A DNA stretch of 64,000 nucleotides from Multifurca ochricompacta (taxonomy: Eukaryota; Basidiomycota; Agaricomycetes; Russulales; Russulaceae). This document shows positions 12,367 to 26,629 of the stretch, in pieces. A program made the translations under genes and the position numbers. The notes under the pieces were generated by a model. It was not told where the DNA came from and made no database searches. It saw only the letters and a program-made list of their open reading frames with translations. Numbering within the stretch: position 1 is the first letter of the stretch; each line of letters starts with the position of its first letter. The DNA lies in contig WTXG01000011.1 of NCBI GenBank assembly GCA_022496185.1, positions 372,001 through 436,000 of the forward strand, written 5' to 3'.

Positions 12367-14154
12367 AGCCGCGCGCGCGAGTTTGTTGTATAGTCATATA
12401 TCATATCATCGAGTCGACCCGTTCTGGTCACGGGGCTTCTCCCCCCTTCCTGGATATGTAAAAGGTAGAAGTGGAAGAACTGATACTGATGTGATGTCAA
12501 TGATAACGTCTCAGTGTCGGTGTCGTGCTTGACCTTTTCCGCGGGATTTCCGTTGCAAATGCTTCCGGATCCGTAGTCCTCGGAGCCAGGTCAATTTTAT
12601 TTCTTGTATCATGGTAGAGATCATCGTCCTTTCAGACATGCCCGCTATATAAATTCAAGGGATAGGGATTAAAACGTGTCATGAAGACCAACTTGAAGAT
12701 GATAATGATCGTCCCTTGTACCCATGTACCCACACTCTGGTGCATGCATGCCATAAGGAAATCTTTCCTGTATCTCAAGATCCTGTTGATGCGGCGCGAC
12801 CATGCATCCTCAGGGGCTCATATTGCGACCCGCAAATTCCATGCCGTGATGACTGTGAGTAGGGTCATGCCTTGTAGAATTAATTTAGCTTTATTGGATG
12901 TGGAGGCGTCCATGTAAATTTGTATTTGTTGTTCCTGTCGCTCCACGCATATACTATATACCCTTTCTGAGCTTCTCGGCTTCCCATACAGATAGATACT
13001 GGAATAATGAATAACTGTGCCCGGGTCGGTCGGTAACTATTTGTAGACATTCTCTTGTTCCACTATACTTATAATGTCTAATGTCAACGTCGTGCAGGTT
13101 TCACGGGTTACCCAAAAGTCGTTGTGCACTCTGGTACATATCACGCATAAGACAAAGCTAAAGCAATAGCAACTGTTAGTCCATGTGTAGTTAAAGAAAA
13201 AAAAAACGTTTTGAAAAAATCCGGGTTTGGGCAGCCCCAAACACGATGATCGCTCTGATCGACACTAGAATCAAAGAGCCGAGACCTCGCGGGTCGAGCA
13301 ACCAAGGATGACAGGCTGAGCTATGGGCGCATGTCATCTCTCGGGTATCCCACCATGCCACCGTGCTTCTCGGTCATTGGTCACCCACCATTGGTGGCGT
13401 GTGGCGCTGCCTTCGAGTCTGGGTTGCACTCGTTATCACTAGATTCTCGACTAGATTACACTGGTTAGAGTTAAAAAAAAAAAAAAGGTTTACAATCAGA
13501 TGTTGGTGACGCCCAGGAAGGAGGGGCAACAAAAGGGAAACCTCCGCACCCATGAACTCATTCCGTTCGTTACCAGCATTCATTGCAAAAGGACTTGTGA
13601 CAAGGCAAGGATGCGGACCCCACTGTTGCTTCCCGGTCCGGCAACCCCGTATAATACGGAAAAAGAACCTTCAAGTTTAACTATGGAACTGGCATCCAGC
13701 TGATCAAATCATTCCTTCGTTTTATATGACTTCCTCGGAAAAATTTCACCAACTCGTCGCTATTACTTATCATCTTGCTCTTTTAATTTGTTGGCAGAGA
13801 CTCGGAGATCACTTCCGGAGCTTTCAACTCACGCAGCTATCCACCCACAACGAGCAAAATCCATCCAGTAATGGGATGGATGGTGAATGCCATCATGCGA
13901 CACAATAACTGTTGTACGACAATGCACCCGTCAAGATCTACTATCGTGCTAGGATGCCCTCATTGCCCGTAGACAATAAGAACGATTGATTCAATGAGTA
14001 CTGTGCATTGCATCGAAACAATCCTGTCAACAAGCGTAAAAACCATTCTAATTGCCAGTAGTTGACAAACAAACTAAGATGGAAATCCAGAAAAATAATG
14101 TTATAAGCAATAATACAGATCATACAATAAAGGGCAGTGCCAAAGGTAGAGTGT
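12367..14154. other. Intergenic, 1.8 kb, no gene recognised
   Basis: Lies between the ATPase 3' end and the H2A 3' end (convergent). It holds only short open frames without family resemblance and several A-runs (13197-13206, 13473-13486). No transposon ends or tRNA could be supported. Confidence 0.5.
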
Positions 14155-14728
<574 letters not shown>

Positions 14729-15071
14729 TTTCGCTAGTGGGTGAGGTAGTAAAGGAGTTGGTTGTGGAAGGCTTAAGAGCGGTTTGAGGGAAAGAAGTGG
14801 TGTGTGGGGAAATGTTGTAAGATGATTTTATAAGTTGAGAGGATACAAGTCACGTGGTAAAACTGCAAAATAAAGTTTAGCGATCAACAAAGGTCACGTC
14901 GACGCGTCTGTGGCCAAACATTCCCAAAGTGTCCCATTCGCGTCGTATAAAAGCCCGTGGACGATACAACTATCAACGTTCAATTACTTTTCTCTTTACC
15001 ACTTGCATCCTCGCTGCACCTATACATTTCCAACTCTCATCCAACCTTTGCATCTGATTTACTTTATCTCA
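14729..15071. promoter_or_regulatory. Shared divergent H2A-H2B promoter
   Basis: A 343-bp region between the two histone starts. A TATAAAA lies on the plus strand near 14946-14952 for H2B. A minus-strand TATAAAA lies near 14828-14834, about 100 bp before the H2A ATG. Bidirectional cell-cycle control is known for fungal histone pairs and is inferred here. Confidence 0.8.
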
Positions 15072-15668
<597 letters not shown>

Positions 15669-15995
15669 TCAGATTCATCTGGAGATTTGTATTATATTAC
15701 TACTGTATACTGCTATTCTATATTTTTTTTTTTTTTTCTTATGCGCACTAGTATTGGCTTATGTCATGTTTGTGCTGAAGAAGTCTATTAAAAATTGAAA
15801 GTCAAGTGTTAGAAAATGATGATGCAAGATTTTTCTAGAGTTGGCTCTAAATATTGTCATGTTATTTTCGTGATCATCATGAGTTGCTGTACCACCAAGG
15901 GAATGTGCCGTAGGTTGGCGATATGCAACCCACATTCGTGTCATGACATGAGCGCAAGTATATAGGAATAATTAACGCTACCAATTTGCGCCGAT
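15669..15995. other. Convergent 3' region H2B / ERG2
   Basis: AT-rich spacer with a T-run at 15723-15738 after H2B, compatible with 3' UTRs and poly(A) signals. Nothing else seen. Confidence 0.5.
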
Positions 15996-16824
15996 TTATA
16001 TCTTCCCTAAGAGTAAATTCTTCCCCATCTCTCTTGCCGTGATTCGAATAGTGCGATATAACGTGGGAATATCAAGCGTAGACGTGAAGGTGTCTGCGAG
16101 GCCGAACGGCATCATGAATGGGATCCAGCCTAGATGAGTGTTGTATGAGTAACCGCGAAAGCGTACGTGTTTTGAATGATGTGAATAGGTACCTCTTGCA
16201 TACTCCATGGCCCAACATCCCTCATGCATTTTGTACTGCTTCGCCACACCGCGACGCATGAGGTGCACGTCACCAGGTCGATACCGCTCCATCTCTAGTG
16301 CACCAGGCTGGAATGCCCACTGCTCACCAACGAGGATGTGAAAATAGTCGTCAGCGGGGTGTAGGCCTGAATGACCCTCAGTCCCGAGGGGTGTGCCGAA
16401 AATGATGAGGTATTCGGTGATGCTGGCATGTATAATGTACATTGCACCCATAGCGCCGCCCGCGTTGTTGAAAACCCATTCCGAGGTGTTGGAGTTGATA
16501 GAGAGGCGAGTGCTCGGGTAGGTGGCGGTAAGGTTGGTGATGATGTGTGATATCATGCCCGCTGTGTTGTTAGGTGATGTCGCGAGCGCAGAGAGCTGAA
16601 GTTCATGGAGATGAACTGGGTCAAAGACATACCATCGATCCTAAAGATTCATAAACCATGCTGGTGGCGAGGAGAACCAAACACAGAAAATGTACCTTGA
16701 TGGTGTCAAGCCAGCTGAACGTCGTAAAGGCAATGAGAAGGACAATGGCGCGCGTAACCCATTTCGTCAGCGGGTCATATTTTTTAGAGACGAGGGTAGT
16801 GAATCCTGATTTTGAGCTAGCCAT
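15996..16824 (-). CDS. ERG2: C-8 sterol isomerase
   Basis: Two exons, 16824-16696 and 16640-15996, giving about 257 residues (the family is about 210-260). ERG2 moves the sterol double bond from C8 to C7 in ergosterol synthesis at the ER membrane and is homologous to the sigma-1 receptor. An N-terminal TM helix (AIVLLIAFTTFSWL) is followed by YVFDP, EWVFNNAGGAMGAMYIIHAS, TEYLIIFGTPLGTEGHSG, ADDYFHIL, GDVHLMRRGVAKQYKM and EYARG, all family hallmarks. The intron join IK|DRWYVFDP is clean. No defect seen. Confidence 0.96.
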
Positions 16825-17438
16825 GTCGAAAGGGAAGCTAGAAATCAGTGTATGTGGGGGAAAAGAAAGAAGAGAAAAAGGTCGTACGATGCGACACTTG
16901 ACAATTCGTTACCTTAAAAGAGCCAGTCATTTGTCGCGTCGCGTCAAAATAAAAAATAAATAAAAAATAAGATGATTATGATAAGATGATAACAGGTAGC
17001 ACGTGACATGTTATATTTATATCACAATCGCAATAACAATCACATTTCATGAGATGACCGTTGCGACTAATAACCCACCCTCGCCCTCACCCAATAGCTC
17101 TCTCACTATAGAACATATATCGGCTCAGCTTTGGGAATCGAAATAGAATTGAATGTATATCTAATTCACCGTCTGTGGATGTTCATTTTATGTAGACATG
17201 CATAAGTAGCATTTGAGAAATGACGAACTGGTTCGAACTCGAAATACATGTTCAGTTGCTCAGCTCACTCAGTTCAGCTCAGCTCAACTCAACTCAACTC
17301 AGGTGAAGCTTAGCTTAAGCCCCCGCCCCCGTTCCTCTCTTTCCTTCTCGCTCTCTCTACTTCTTATCCCTTGCTTTCCCTTTCCCTTTCTCTTTCTTCT
17401 TTTCATTTTCTTTCTCACCCTTCGATTTTCATATCAAA
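16825..17438. promoter_or_regulatory. Divergent region ERG2 / SPC2
   Basis: A 614-bp spacer between head-to-head genes. It contains a (CTCAA/CAGCT)-like repeat around 17250-17300 and a long pyrimidine tract (17330-17430) just before the SPC2 ATG, typical of strong fungal transcription starts. Confidence 0.55.
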
Positions 17439-18314
17439 ATGGCTCGTGGAAGAAAAATTATCAATGGAAAGGAACCTGCGACTGCCACAGATCCCCCCTC
17501 GGAGTCTACTCCTACTCCTCCACCACGTTCCATATTACCTATCACACCCACCCCCTCCAAGGACCATGATGTCGTCAAGGTCAACAACGCGAGCCTGACC
17601 GAGCTTAAAAATGCTCTAGATGATGCCATTAAACGCGTACCCAACTGGTTTCTCTCACGGGGCAATCGACTAACTTACCTATCTAGTTCCTCTCCCGCCC
17701 TGACCTTTTCAAGCAAATTCACCTCCACACCGATGTGCGCCTCGCACTTGGCTGGTCAGGCGTATTTGTTGCGGGTGCCACCGCATTTTACTCCTGGCGC
17801 CTCGAGTTTGAGCAGTCTAAGCCTGTTATGTGGATTGGCTTGATCGTGTGCGTCTTTCCCCTCACGCGACCGCACGTGTCCAATACATTCAACGTCCCTT
17901 TCACTACTCAGATATATCATACTCACTGTATTACAAACACTCTATGCGTACTTTATCGAGGGTGACACCATCTTTGTTGGAAAACGCAAAACTTTTGATA
18001 AACGGGTGCGTGTCACTTTTGCTCGCAGTCTCTAATCTATCTTTTGCTCATTGACATAACAGATCGTCACAGAGCGGATGACCCTCAGCTCCCGCACCAA
18101 ACCATCCACTCCTGAGAGCCCTCCTGCCTACACAGTCTCCCTCACATATAGACGCTCAACCAACGGTGGTAAATCGTTACTGAATCGTGGAGAGGCAACA
18201 GAGTGGCGACCATACAACGCGTTCTTCGACGAGCGAGGCGTGCTGGATCATGAACGCTTCGAGGTATGGGTTGGAGAGATCGTTGGGCGCGTAATGGAGT
18301 CAGAATGGTACTGA
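17439..18314 (+). CDS. SPC2: Signal peptidase complex subunit 2
   Basis: Exons 17439-17636, 17687-17847, 17912-18005 and 18063-18314 join in frame to about 234 residues. SPC2 (SPC25) is a non-catalytic subunit of the ER signal peptidase and contacts the translocon. The conserved core begins LTELKNALDDAIKR, continues HTDVRLALGW, has two TM helices (SGVFVAGATAFYSW; then GLIVYIILTVLQTLYAYF) and ends in EGDTIFVGKR and a cytosolic domain with VSLTY and WRPYNAFFDERG. The N-terminus is a Pro/Thr-rich extension. Confidence 0.92.
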
Positions 18315-18671
18315 GGTGGCGGTGCAAGGTGTATTATCATCATCGGCTGTACTTCACGGCAACGAGGTGCTGGATAGCGTCCCCTCGTGCTTATGCTTTC
18401 CTTAGCGTGTCTCCGTTTATACCTTTTTACATGAGCATGAGGGCTCTACGCACTCCGCACGTCCCGTTGTCAAAGAAAAGAAAAGAAAGACACATTAGAT
18501 TTCTCAGTGGTACTCAGCCGGCGCTCATCGGCATGCAGCATGCATTGGCCGCGAGCACATGAAAAACGTTAAGTAATTGCTTATTCACATCATTGCTACT
18601 GTCAGTAATGTCATGTCGTCAATATTCGTCTCCCCTTTCTGACTAACTCGAGGTACTTCAGCTCCGTTACC
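18315..18671. other. Spacer SPC2 / HEM14
   Basis: A 357-bp tandem spacer with mixed sequence, presumably the SPC2 3' UTR and HEM14 promoter. No other feature seen. Confidence 0.5.
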
Positions 18672-20678
18672 ATGTCGGGGAGCCACCGTACACATCACCA
18701 TGTCGTGATCCTGGGTGGCGGTATCACCGGACTATCAGCTGCCTTCCACCTTGCACGCAAACACCCCACAACACAAATAACTCTCATTGAGAAGAGCACC
18801 CGCTTTGGTGGATGGGTGCGTAGTGAACGCGTTGAAGTTTGTGACAATGACGGGAACCGAGGGAGCGTATTACTCGAAGCGGGCCCTCGAACCATCCGGC
18901 CAAACTCCAAATCCATCCTGGAGCTGGTGCGTGTTTCTCGATTTCTCAACTGAACCTATGAGTTGGGCCCCCCCCCCCCCCCATTCCCTGCAGCGAGTCA
19001 TTCCCATGCTCATAAGTGTTCTCTTTTACGCTGTCTCTTCTGGACACTGTTGCTGCGTCCCTCGTGGCCCTCTCCTTAGATACACCTCTTAGACTTGCGT
19101 TCTCAAGTCCTCTCCACACCGCGCGCTTCTCCTGCTGGTCAAAATAGGTTCTTGCACATCCCTCCCACACCAGGACTGCAGCCTTTGCCATCTAGCATCC
19201 TCTCTGCCTTCACGCTTCCCCTTGGTCGACTCGTTCTTAAATCTGTCCTCGCCGAGCCCTTTGTCGCCGCCAATAGGTCACGGCCCCCTCTAACAACAAC
19301 GACAACGACAACGACGACAACTGCGTCATCCCGATACGATGAGAACGAGGGTGGGGAGGACGAGTCAATCGACTCGTTCTTTGCAAGACGTTTTGGTGAC
19401 GCGTTTGCGCGCACTCTAGGTAGCGCGCTCGTGCACGGGATCTACGCCGCGGATTCCCGGAGACTCAGCGTGAACGCTGCGTTTCCGGCTCTATGCGCGA
19501 GCGAGGCACGCGGGAATGGATCTGTCGTATGGGGCGAAATCGGCCCGCCCGCATGGTTCGGTAGAGTGGGGGTGGCAGTACAGAGGTGGAAAAATAAGGC
19601 AAAGGGGGAGGAGGTAAATACAGAGGCTTGGGACACGGGCGCGTTCGTAGAAGACCACGAGTGGGAGGCGCGCATCGGCGCTGCTGCACTTCTCTCGTTC
19701 CGTGATGGGATGGAGACGCTCGTGCACGCGCTCGTCAAGGCGTTACGGGGATTTTCCAACGTCACGTTGCGGATCGGCACGGCGGTGCGTAGGATTAGCC
19801 AAGATGAGACGCATCGCGGTTCGTTAGAGGTCAGTTGCCATAGGTTTTATTTTTATTTTTATTTCATTTGCCCCTACACGTGTGATGCTAAATTACCCTG
19901 CGTTCAGGTCTATCTCGATGATAAGAATAGCGAGGACGCGGATGCAGTGGCGCCGCTCAAAGCCACGCACGTCATCTCCACACTCCCACTCCCAGTCCTC
20001 GATTCGATCATCCCATCCCAACCAAGCACAGGCGCACTTCCTCACCTCAACGTGAACCCCCTCTCGACTGTTACGGTCATAAATCTTGTCTTCGCTCCGG
20101 CAGCAAGCGAGACGCCGCTGCACCCACCCGGGTTCGGCTATCTCATCCCTCGTCCCGAGCAAGGTTACCCAGCAGCCGAATCCGCATCCACCTCGTCCGA
20201 GCCGGGGCTACTCGGTGTAGTATTTGACACGGCTAGCCTCCCCGAGCAGGACGATCAGGGCCAACTGAATAGCATTGGCATCGGCGTCGCCGCAACCACA
20301 ACAACCATAGCAGCAGCTCGATTCATCAAGCTCACAGCGATGCTTGGCGGCCCGTACCCTCTCCTGCCCAAAGAACCCGACGCGCTACTCGCGACTGTAC
20401 TACCGCTTATTTCCACGCAGCTGGGCGGTCGCCCACTCCCGGCGCCGGTGCACTACGCTGTTCATAGAAACGAGGAGAGCATTCCGACTTACCTCGTCGG
20501 TCACAACGCCCGTATGAGTGAACTTAGACGGGCATTACGAGACCAGTGGGGTGACCGGTTGAAGGTCATCGGTGCAGGGGTGGGAGGGGTCAGCGTTGCT
20601 GATTGTGTTAAAGCGGGGCGGCAAGCTGCGTTTGAGATTGGCACGCAGATTGAAGCGAAGATGTCGTCGACTGAATAA
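18672..20678 (+). CDS. HEM14: Protoporphyrinogen oxidase
   Basis: Exons 18672-18926, 19080-19829 and 19908-20678. The enzyme oxidises protoporphyrinogen IX to protoporphyrin IX in heme synthesis at the mitochondrial inner membrane, using FAD. The N-terminal dinucleotide fold reads VVILGGGITGLSAAFHL; FGGWVRSE, LLEAGPRTIRP and NRFLHIPPTPGLQPLPSS follow. The C-terminal FAD motif is VIGAGVGGVSVADCVKAGR. The first intron (153 nt) includes a 16-17 nt C-run near 18970. The second intron (78 nt) has no stop and keeps frame, so retention would insert 26 residues. A Thr run encoded by a short repeat at 19291-19320 is species-specific. Length fits the family. Confidence 0.93.
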
Positions 20679-20928
20679 AAATAAAATAGAATATTTTATT
20701 CTGATTTTTGATTTTTTTTTGATTTGATTTATAGTTTGTGCGCCGCCGCTAAGGTTGCCATGCCGTAATGTGTTGAAATTGTGTTGTTGTTTTTTAACGG
20801 AGGGAAGGGTGCTGCACACAAAAGGAGTGGAGTTGGACGAGTCAAAAGGGATCCGAAGAAGTTCAACCCGCCGCCACTGCTTACGGCTGAGTAGCCGAGA
20901 CGATTGAGAAATCAAGACGAAATGGATG

Positions 20929-21788
20929 TCATGTTGTCCGTTCATACTCCCCCCGTGCTGTAAGTATCACTTGGTCCTCACAAGGTAAACTAGTCACGCC
21001 CATTAAAAGTTGACCATCTCCATATGATACCCGCGGTCCGATCGTATGATGCGATGTCATTACGCATTCTGGACTCGCTTCTAGCCGTCGCGAGGGCATT
21101 GCAACGAGGACGGCTACGTTAATTGTGCGACGGTCGGAGACGAGGAGGGGCGCTGGTGGATGAGGTGAGGGCAATCGAATTGAATGCTCGGGATGAAACG
21201 GGTAGGTATCCCGGAACCAGGCTTGTGCCATCGCGACATGGTGGTCGATCACGGGCTCTTGAAAACATGTCTTTCGTGGGTTATGGTGCGTTGGTCGATC
21301 ATCCGTCCAAACTGCGACGGGCTGGATGGGATGTTATACATTTTTGGCGTATGTATGTGTATATTCGGGGGTGCGAGCAAGAAAAGAGTGGAGTGGGTGT
21401 GATGGGATGAGATAGAGGGAGATGGCGGCTCGATTCAGCAAGTTTAATAAATTATGCATATATGACTTACCTGCCAGTCGCGCATGGCCCCTCCGAGCCG
21501 TTTAAAGCTACAATAGTGATCATCAAGCCAGACCTCCCATAGCTTGGGCTTGCGTTTTTCTATGGGTTTCTTAGAATTGGAGGGGGTGCCATGTGTTTGT
21601 GGGGAGGCACGAGTGCCATACACGCTGATAAAGACGAATACAATGAAACAGAAGAGAAAAATAGAGATAAGGGCTATGGAGGTATGATTAAGACTTTTGA
21701 GGTGAGAGTTGTAATTTCGAGGCTGGTCGGGACGTGGAGAGGAAGACGATGAGGATGATGAAGATTGAGGTTGAGAATTTGTTGACAT
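20929..21788 (-). CDS. Conserved single-pass membrane protein, function unknown
   Basis: Exons 21788-21471 and 21321-20929 join exactly in frame to 236 residues. The N-terminus is Ser/Pro-rich, one TM helix follows (SIALISIFLFCFIVFVFISV), then WEVWLDDH. The second exon has PVAVWTDDRP, PRKTCFQ, a DHHVAMAQAW segment and NVAVLVAMP, ending GVTSLPCED. I have a general memory of similar basidiomycete membrane proteins with IAMP and GVT motifs but know no function. It converges on HEM14 and diverges from the SRRM1-like gene. Confidence 0.75.
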
Positions 21789-22107
21789 GGGGTAGAGGAA
21801 AAGAGGGAATACATTTGATTTTTGAACAGAAGTCGGCGAGTTTTATTGAAGGAGAAGCCAGTTAGACTAGTCATTAAGCGAGCACAAAGCGATGAGAGCG
21901 AAGCCTTTGTTGGAAAACATAGAGATGGAGGAGTGGTTCCGGTTTGGTCTAGGTCTGGGAGGATAGATTATTTATTTATTTATTTATTTATTTCAACTCA
22001 ATCAACTCAACTCAAACTCACTCAAGCTCACTCACACTTGCACTCACGCATTCATTCACATTTTACTTTCACTTTCACTTTCACTTTCATTTTCACTCAA
22101 CTCAACC
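21789..22107. promoter_or_regulatory. Divergent region with (TTTA)n repeat
   Basis: A 319-bp spacer between head-to-head genes. It contains about six TTTA units (21968-21993), then TCAAC/CTCAAG-like repeats and a TTTCAC repeat (22060-22095) leading to the SRRM1-like ATG. Confidence 0.7.
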
Positions 22108-23850
22108 ATGGCTGATGCTGGCATGTTTTTTCCTATTACCTTTTTATATATTATTCATCTTAATTCTTGTTTTTCTTAGGATTTTTCAAAGGCACATCTG
22201 CAGACCAGGACAGGCGTTTTTCTGATAAAGAATTAAAACTACTCAAAACAATCAAGTTTCCTCCTCAGTTTGATACAAAGGTAACAAACAAAATTCTGTT
22301 CTGTCACTCTTTCTTCACATGTACTTATGCATTCATTCTTTTTAGGTAGACATGCGCAAAGTCAACTTGCAGGTCATTCGACCTTGGGTTGCAAAAAAAG
22401 TCGTAGAACTCATCGGATTAGAGGATGAACTTGTCGTCGAATACGCCATGGGTCTCCTCGAGGACGAGTCCCAACCGGTAATCCCCCCCCCCCCTTCTCA
22501 TATCCCCTCCCGTCCTATTGTTGATACCCTGGATAGACACCCGATCCAAAAAAAATGCAAATTAACCTTACTGGTTTTCTTACTGACTCCACCCCTGCAT
22601 TCATGGTCGCCCTCTGGAACTTACTAATCGAAGCACAGACTTCCCCGGCAGGAATTCCCCAGAGTTTCGTGGAAGAGAAGAAAGAAGAGATGCGTCGTGC
22701 CAAGGAAGGCGATACCCGTGCGCTCGTCGAGCGTGATCGCCGAATGCGACTTGACGAAATTCGCGAACGGGAGCGCCTGGAAAGGTCGGGGCGTGGTGGT
22801 GGGAGGGGACGAGGGCGCGGTAGGAGAGTCAAGGGTGGGGTCGGTAATGATGACCGACCAGATAATAGGCCGAGGGATAATGGCTGGAGCAGCCGAGGAG
22901 GAGGCGTAAGCGCGCTTCCAATCCTTTATATCAACCGGCTTCTCATATTTTCCTCCATTCCAGCGTCCACGGTATCGTTCTCCTCCTCCGCGATCTCGTT
23001 CGCCTCCGACACGTGGCAGGACACCTTCCAGCGATCGCTCCTCTCGCTCAGGTGGTCCTCCCAGACGCTCTCGCTCTCGCACCCCTGTCCGCACTCGTTC
23101 GCGCAGCCCCCCACTCCGCCGTCGATCACCCTCACTTAGGAGTCCATCTTCTTCACCACCACGTCGACGCCGCCGCTCGCTATCCCCCTCACCACGTGGC
23201 CAAGAGCGAGACCGTAGGGCCAGAGGACGCGACAGCCGCAGTCCGCCGGCACGTCGGAGACGCATCAGCCCTCCTGCTCGTCGTCGTACTACCAGTCGCA
23301 GCCCCGATCAAGCTCGTCGCAGACGCAGTCCAAGCCCGCGTCGCAGCCGAAATGATCGTTCACTTTCCAGCGAACGGTCGCCGCTGCCGCGGAAAAGAAG
23401 CGGGAGGGGACGGCGTGAGGATAGGAGCAGAAGTAGAGGAGCAGAGAATGGAAGGAGCACAAAAAGGCTCCCTAGCAGGAGCAGGAGCCGGACTAGGAGT
23501 TTGAGTCCGCACGTTCCTTACGACGACGGTAAGGGTAAAGGACGGGATTTTAGCTCACCAAGCGGTCCTACGCCGGGGATCAAGATCAAAGGGCAGGCAA
23601 AAGTTGAGCGGCAGCGAAACAAGGTAGAGGCGGGTGAGGTGCGTCATTTTTTATCCGCGCGTTGCGTCCAGCTTGCTTATCGAGCGTGTATGTGTGTGTG
23701 GTATCTTCCCCGCAGAACTCTGACATTTCCCGTGACTACGAAGAACTTTCTCGTCGGGAGAGTGAGCTCAAGGAGAGGGCACTGCGCAACAAGGTCGTTC
23801 GCACACGGAAAAGAACGACGAGTAATCCCCCTACTGAATCCGTCCTCTAG
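22108..23850 (+). CDS. SRRM1: SRRM1/SRm160-like PWI-domain splicing factor
   Basis: Exons: 22108-22120, 22180-22280, 22346-22477, about 22538-22907, about 22965-23637 and 23716-23850. The PWI domain reads GFFKGTSADQD, FSDKELKLLKTIKFP, VDMRKVNLQVIRPWVAKKV and MQINLTGFL. It binds RNA and links exonic enhancers to the splicing machinery (known for SRm160). After the PWI domain comes a charged helix, an RGG-like GRGGGRGRGRGR stretch and a long RS region. The last exon is Glu/Arg-rich (YEELSRRESELKERAL). The first coding exon is 13 nt and its intron starts GC (GCATGT...TTAG); only this join gives the family N-terminus MADAGFF. The minus-strand open frame across the RS region is a shadow. Confidence 0.9.
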
Positions 23851-24436
23851 CGTGAAGGGCTCGACTTGAAATTTTGACGCGGCCAGTCAACATCTTCACT
23901 TTCCGCGGTGTTTCCTTATGCTTTCCATTTTTTCTTCTCATGATTTGATCTAATCTTGAGTACTAGTGAAGCCTGTACGCGCTAAGGCTGTGGACAATGA
24001 ACATGCATCACGTTGATCGGTGCTGTCGCACCCGAAAGAGGTAATATGAGTAAATTTGTTATACAAGTGCAGTAAGTTTCTCAGCGACTGGGAGAGTAAC
24101 CTTCATGATATGCGCCCGATGTGGCTCTAGCGGTTACGCACCTGAGGCAGGCGAAGCGAGGAGAGGAGAGGCGATTGTGCCACTGGCTGAGAACAAACTC
24201 AGAATGGGTGCAGGCGTAAAAATGGTTTGGTTTTTGGTTGTATCAAGTCCTGTGGTGTCTCTGTGTCAATCTCTGTGTCTCTGTCAATGTCTGTGTCTGT
24301 GTCTGTGTCTGGTGTACATGACTCACTCACTTCGATACTCGTCGTCCATCTCACACACACTTTTCTTTCCCCCGCTCATCACCCATCCATCCATCCATCC
24401 ATTCACACAAACTTTCTATTCCTCTTCTGATCTCAT
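23851..24436. other. Spacer SRRM1-like / PP1 with TCTGTG and ATCC repeats
   Basis: A 586-bp tandem spacer. A TCTGTG-like repeat covers about 24255-24313 and an ATCC run lies near 24382-24400, both upstream of the PP1 start and presumably in its promoter or leader. Confidence 0.6.
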
Positions 24437-26098
<1,662 letters not shown>

Positions 26099-26629
26099 GA
26101 GCGTATTGCCACCCCAAGCACGAAATCAGCCACGTGCGCTATGACCCCGTCCATGATACGAACTGACTGTATAACACCCATCCATCGTCTATAGTTATGT
26201 ACATTCATATACATACTTAACATCCACATCCACAATCTACATCCACATCCACATCCACATCCACACATACCACTACACTACCTGTCCTTCCTCGCTGGGA
26301 CTAACCGTTTCCTCTTTGTTTCCGTCTCCATCTCATATAATGTAACATGGGGAGGACATTATGATGATAAAAACAAAAAAGGAGGTGAGATGAGACAACC
26401 GATTGAATAAGTTCCTGTTCCTGTCGCCCCCCTAATACATGGGTGGGAGGGACGGAGACGTTGAAACTGAACGGCAACGGCTACGTGGTATATTTTGTAT
26501 ACTCTCTAAGACGTAAAAGCTCTGTGTTGTACATGATTCAGAGAAGAGATAGAAAGCACAGAAAGCATGGATCAAGAATCGATGCAGATGGTCAAGAGTC
26601 CGTTAATCGTACACAAAAAATCTAGCTTC
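26099..26629. other. Convergent spacer PP1 / MFS with (CATCCA)n
   Basis: A 531-bp spacer between convergent genes. A CATCCA hexamer repeat occupies about 26219-26265. No gene seen. Confidence 0.6.

Noticed and set aside
13260..13335. Possible tRNA on the minus strand (GCGCCCATAGCTCAG)
   Set aside because: The start looks tRNA-like, but no matching 3' acceptor strand (TGGGCGC) or proper T-arm follows at the right distance.
17250..17300. Possible transposon end from CAGCTCA/CAACTCA repeats
   Set aside because: Short irregular repeats without inverted partner or target-site duplication.
22624..23265. 213-residue minus-strand open frame opposite the SRRM1-like gene
   Set aside because: Shadow of the RS-rich exon; Arg/Gly-rich by reverse complement.
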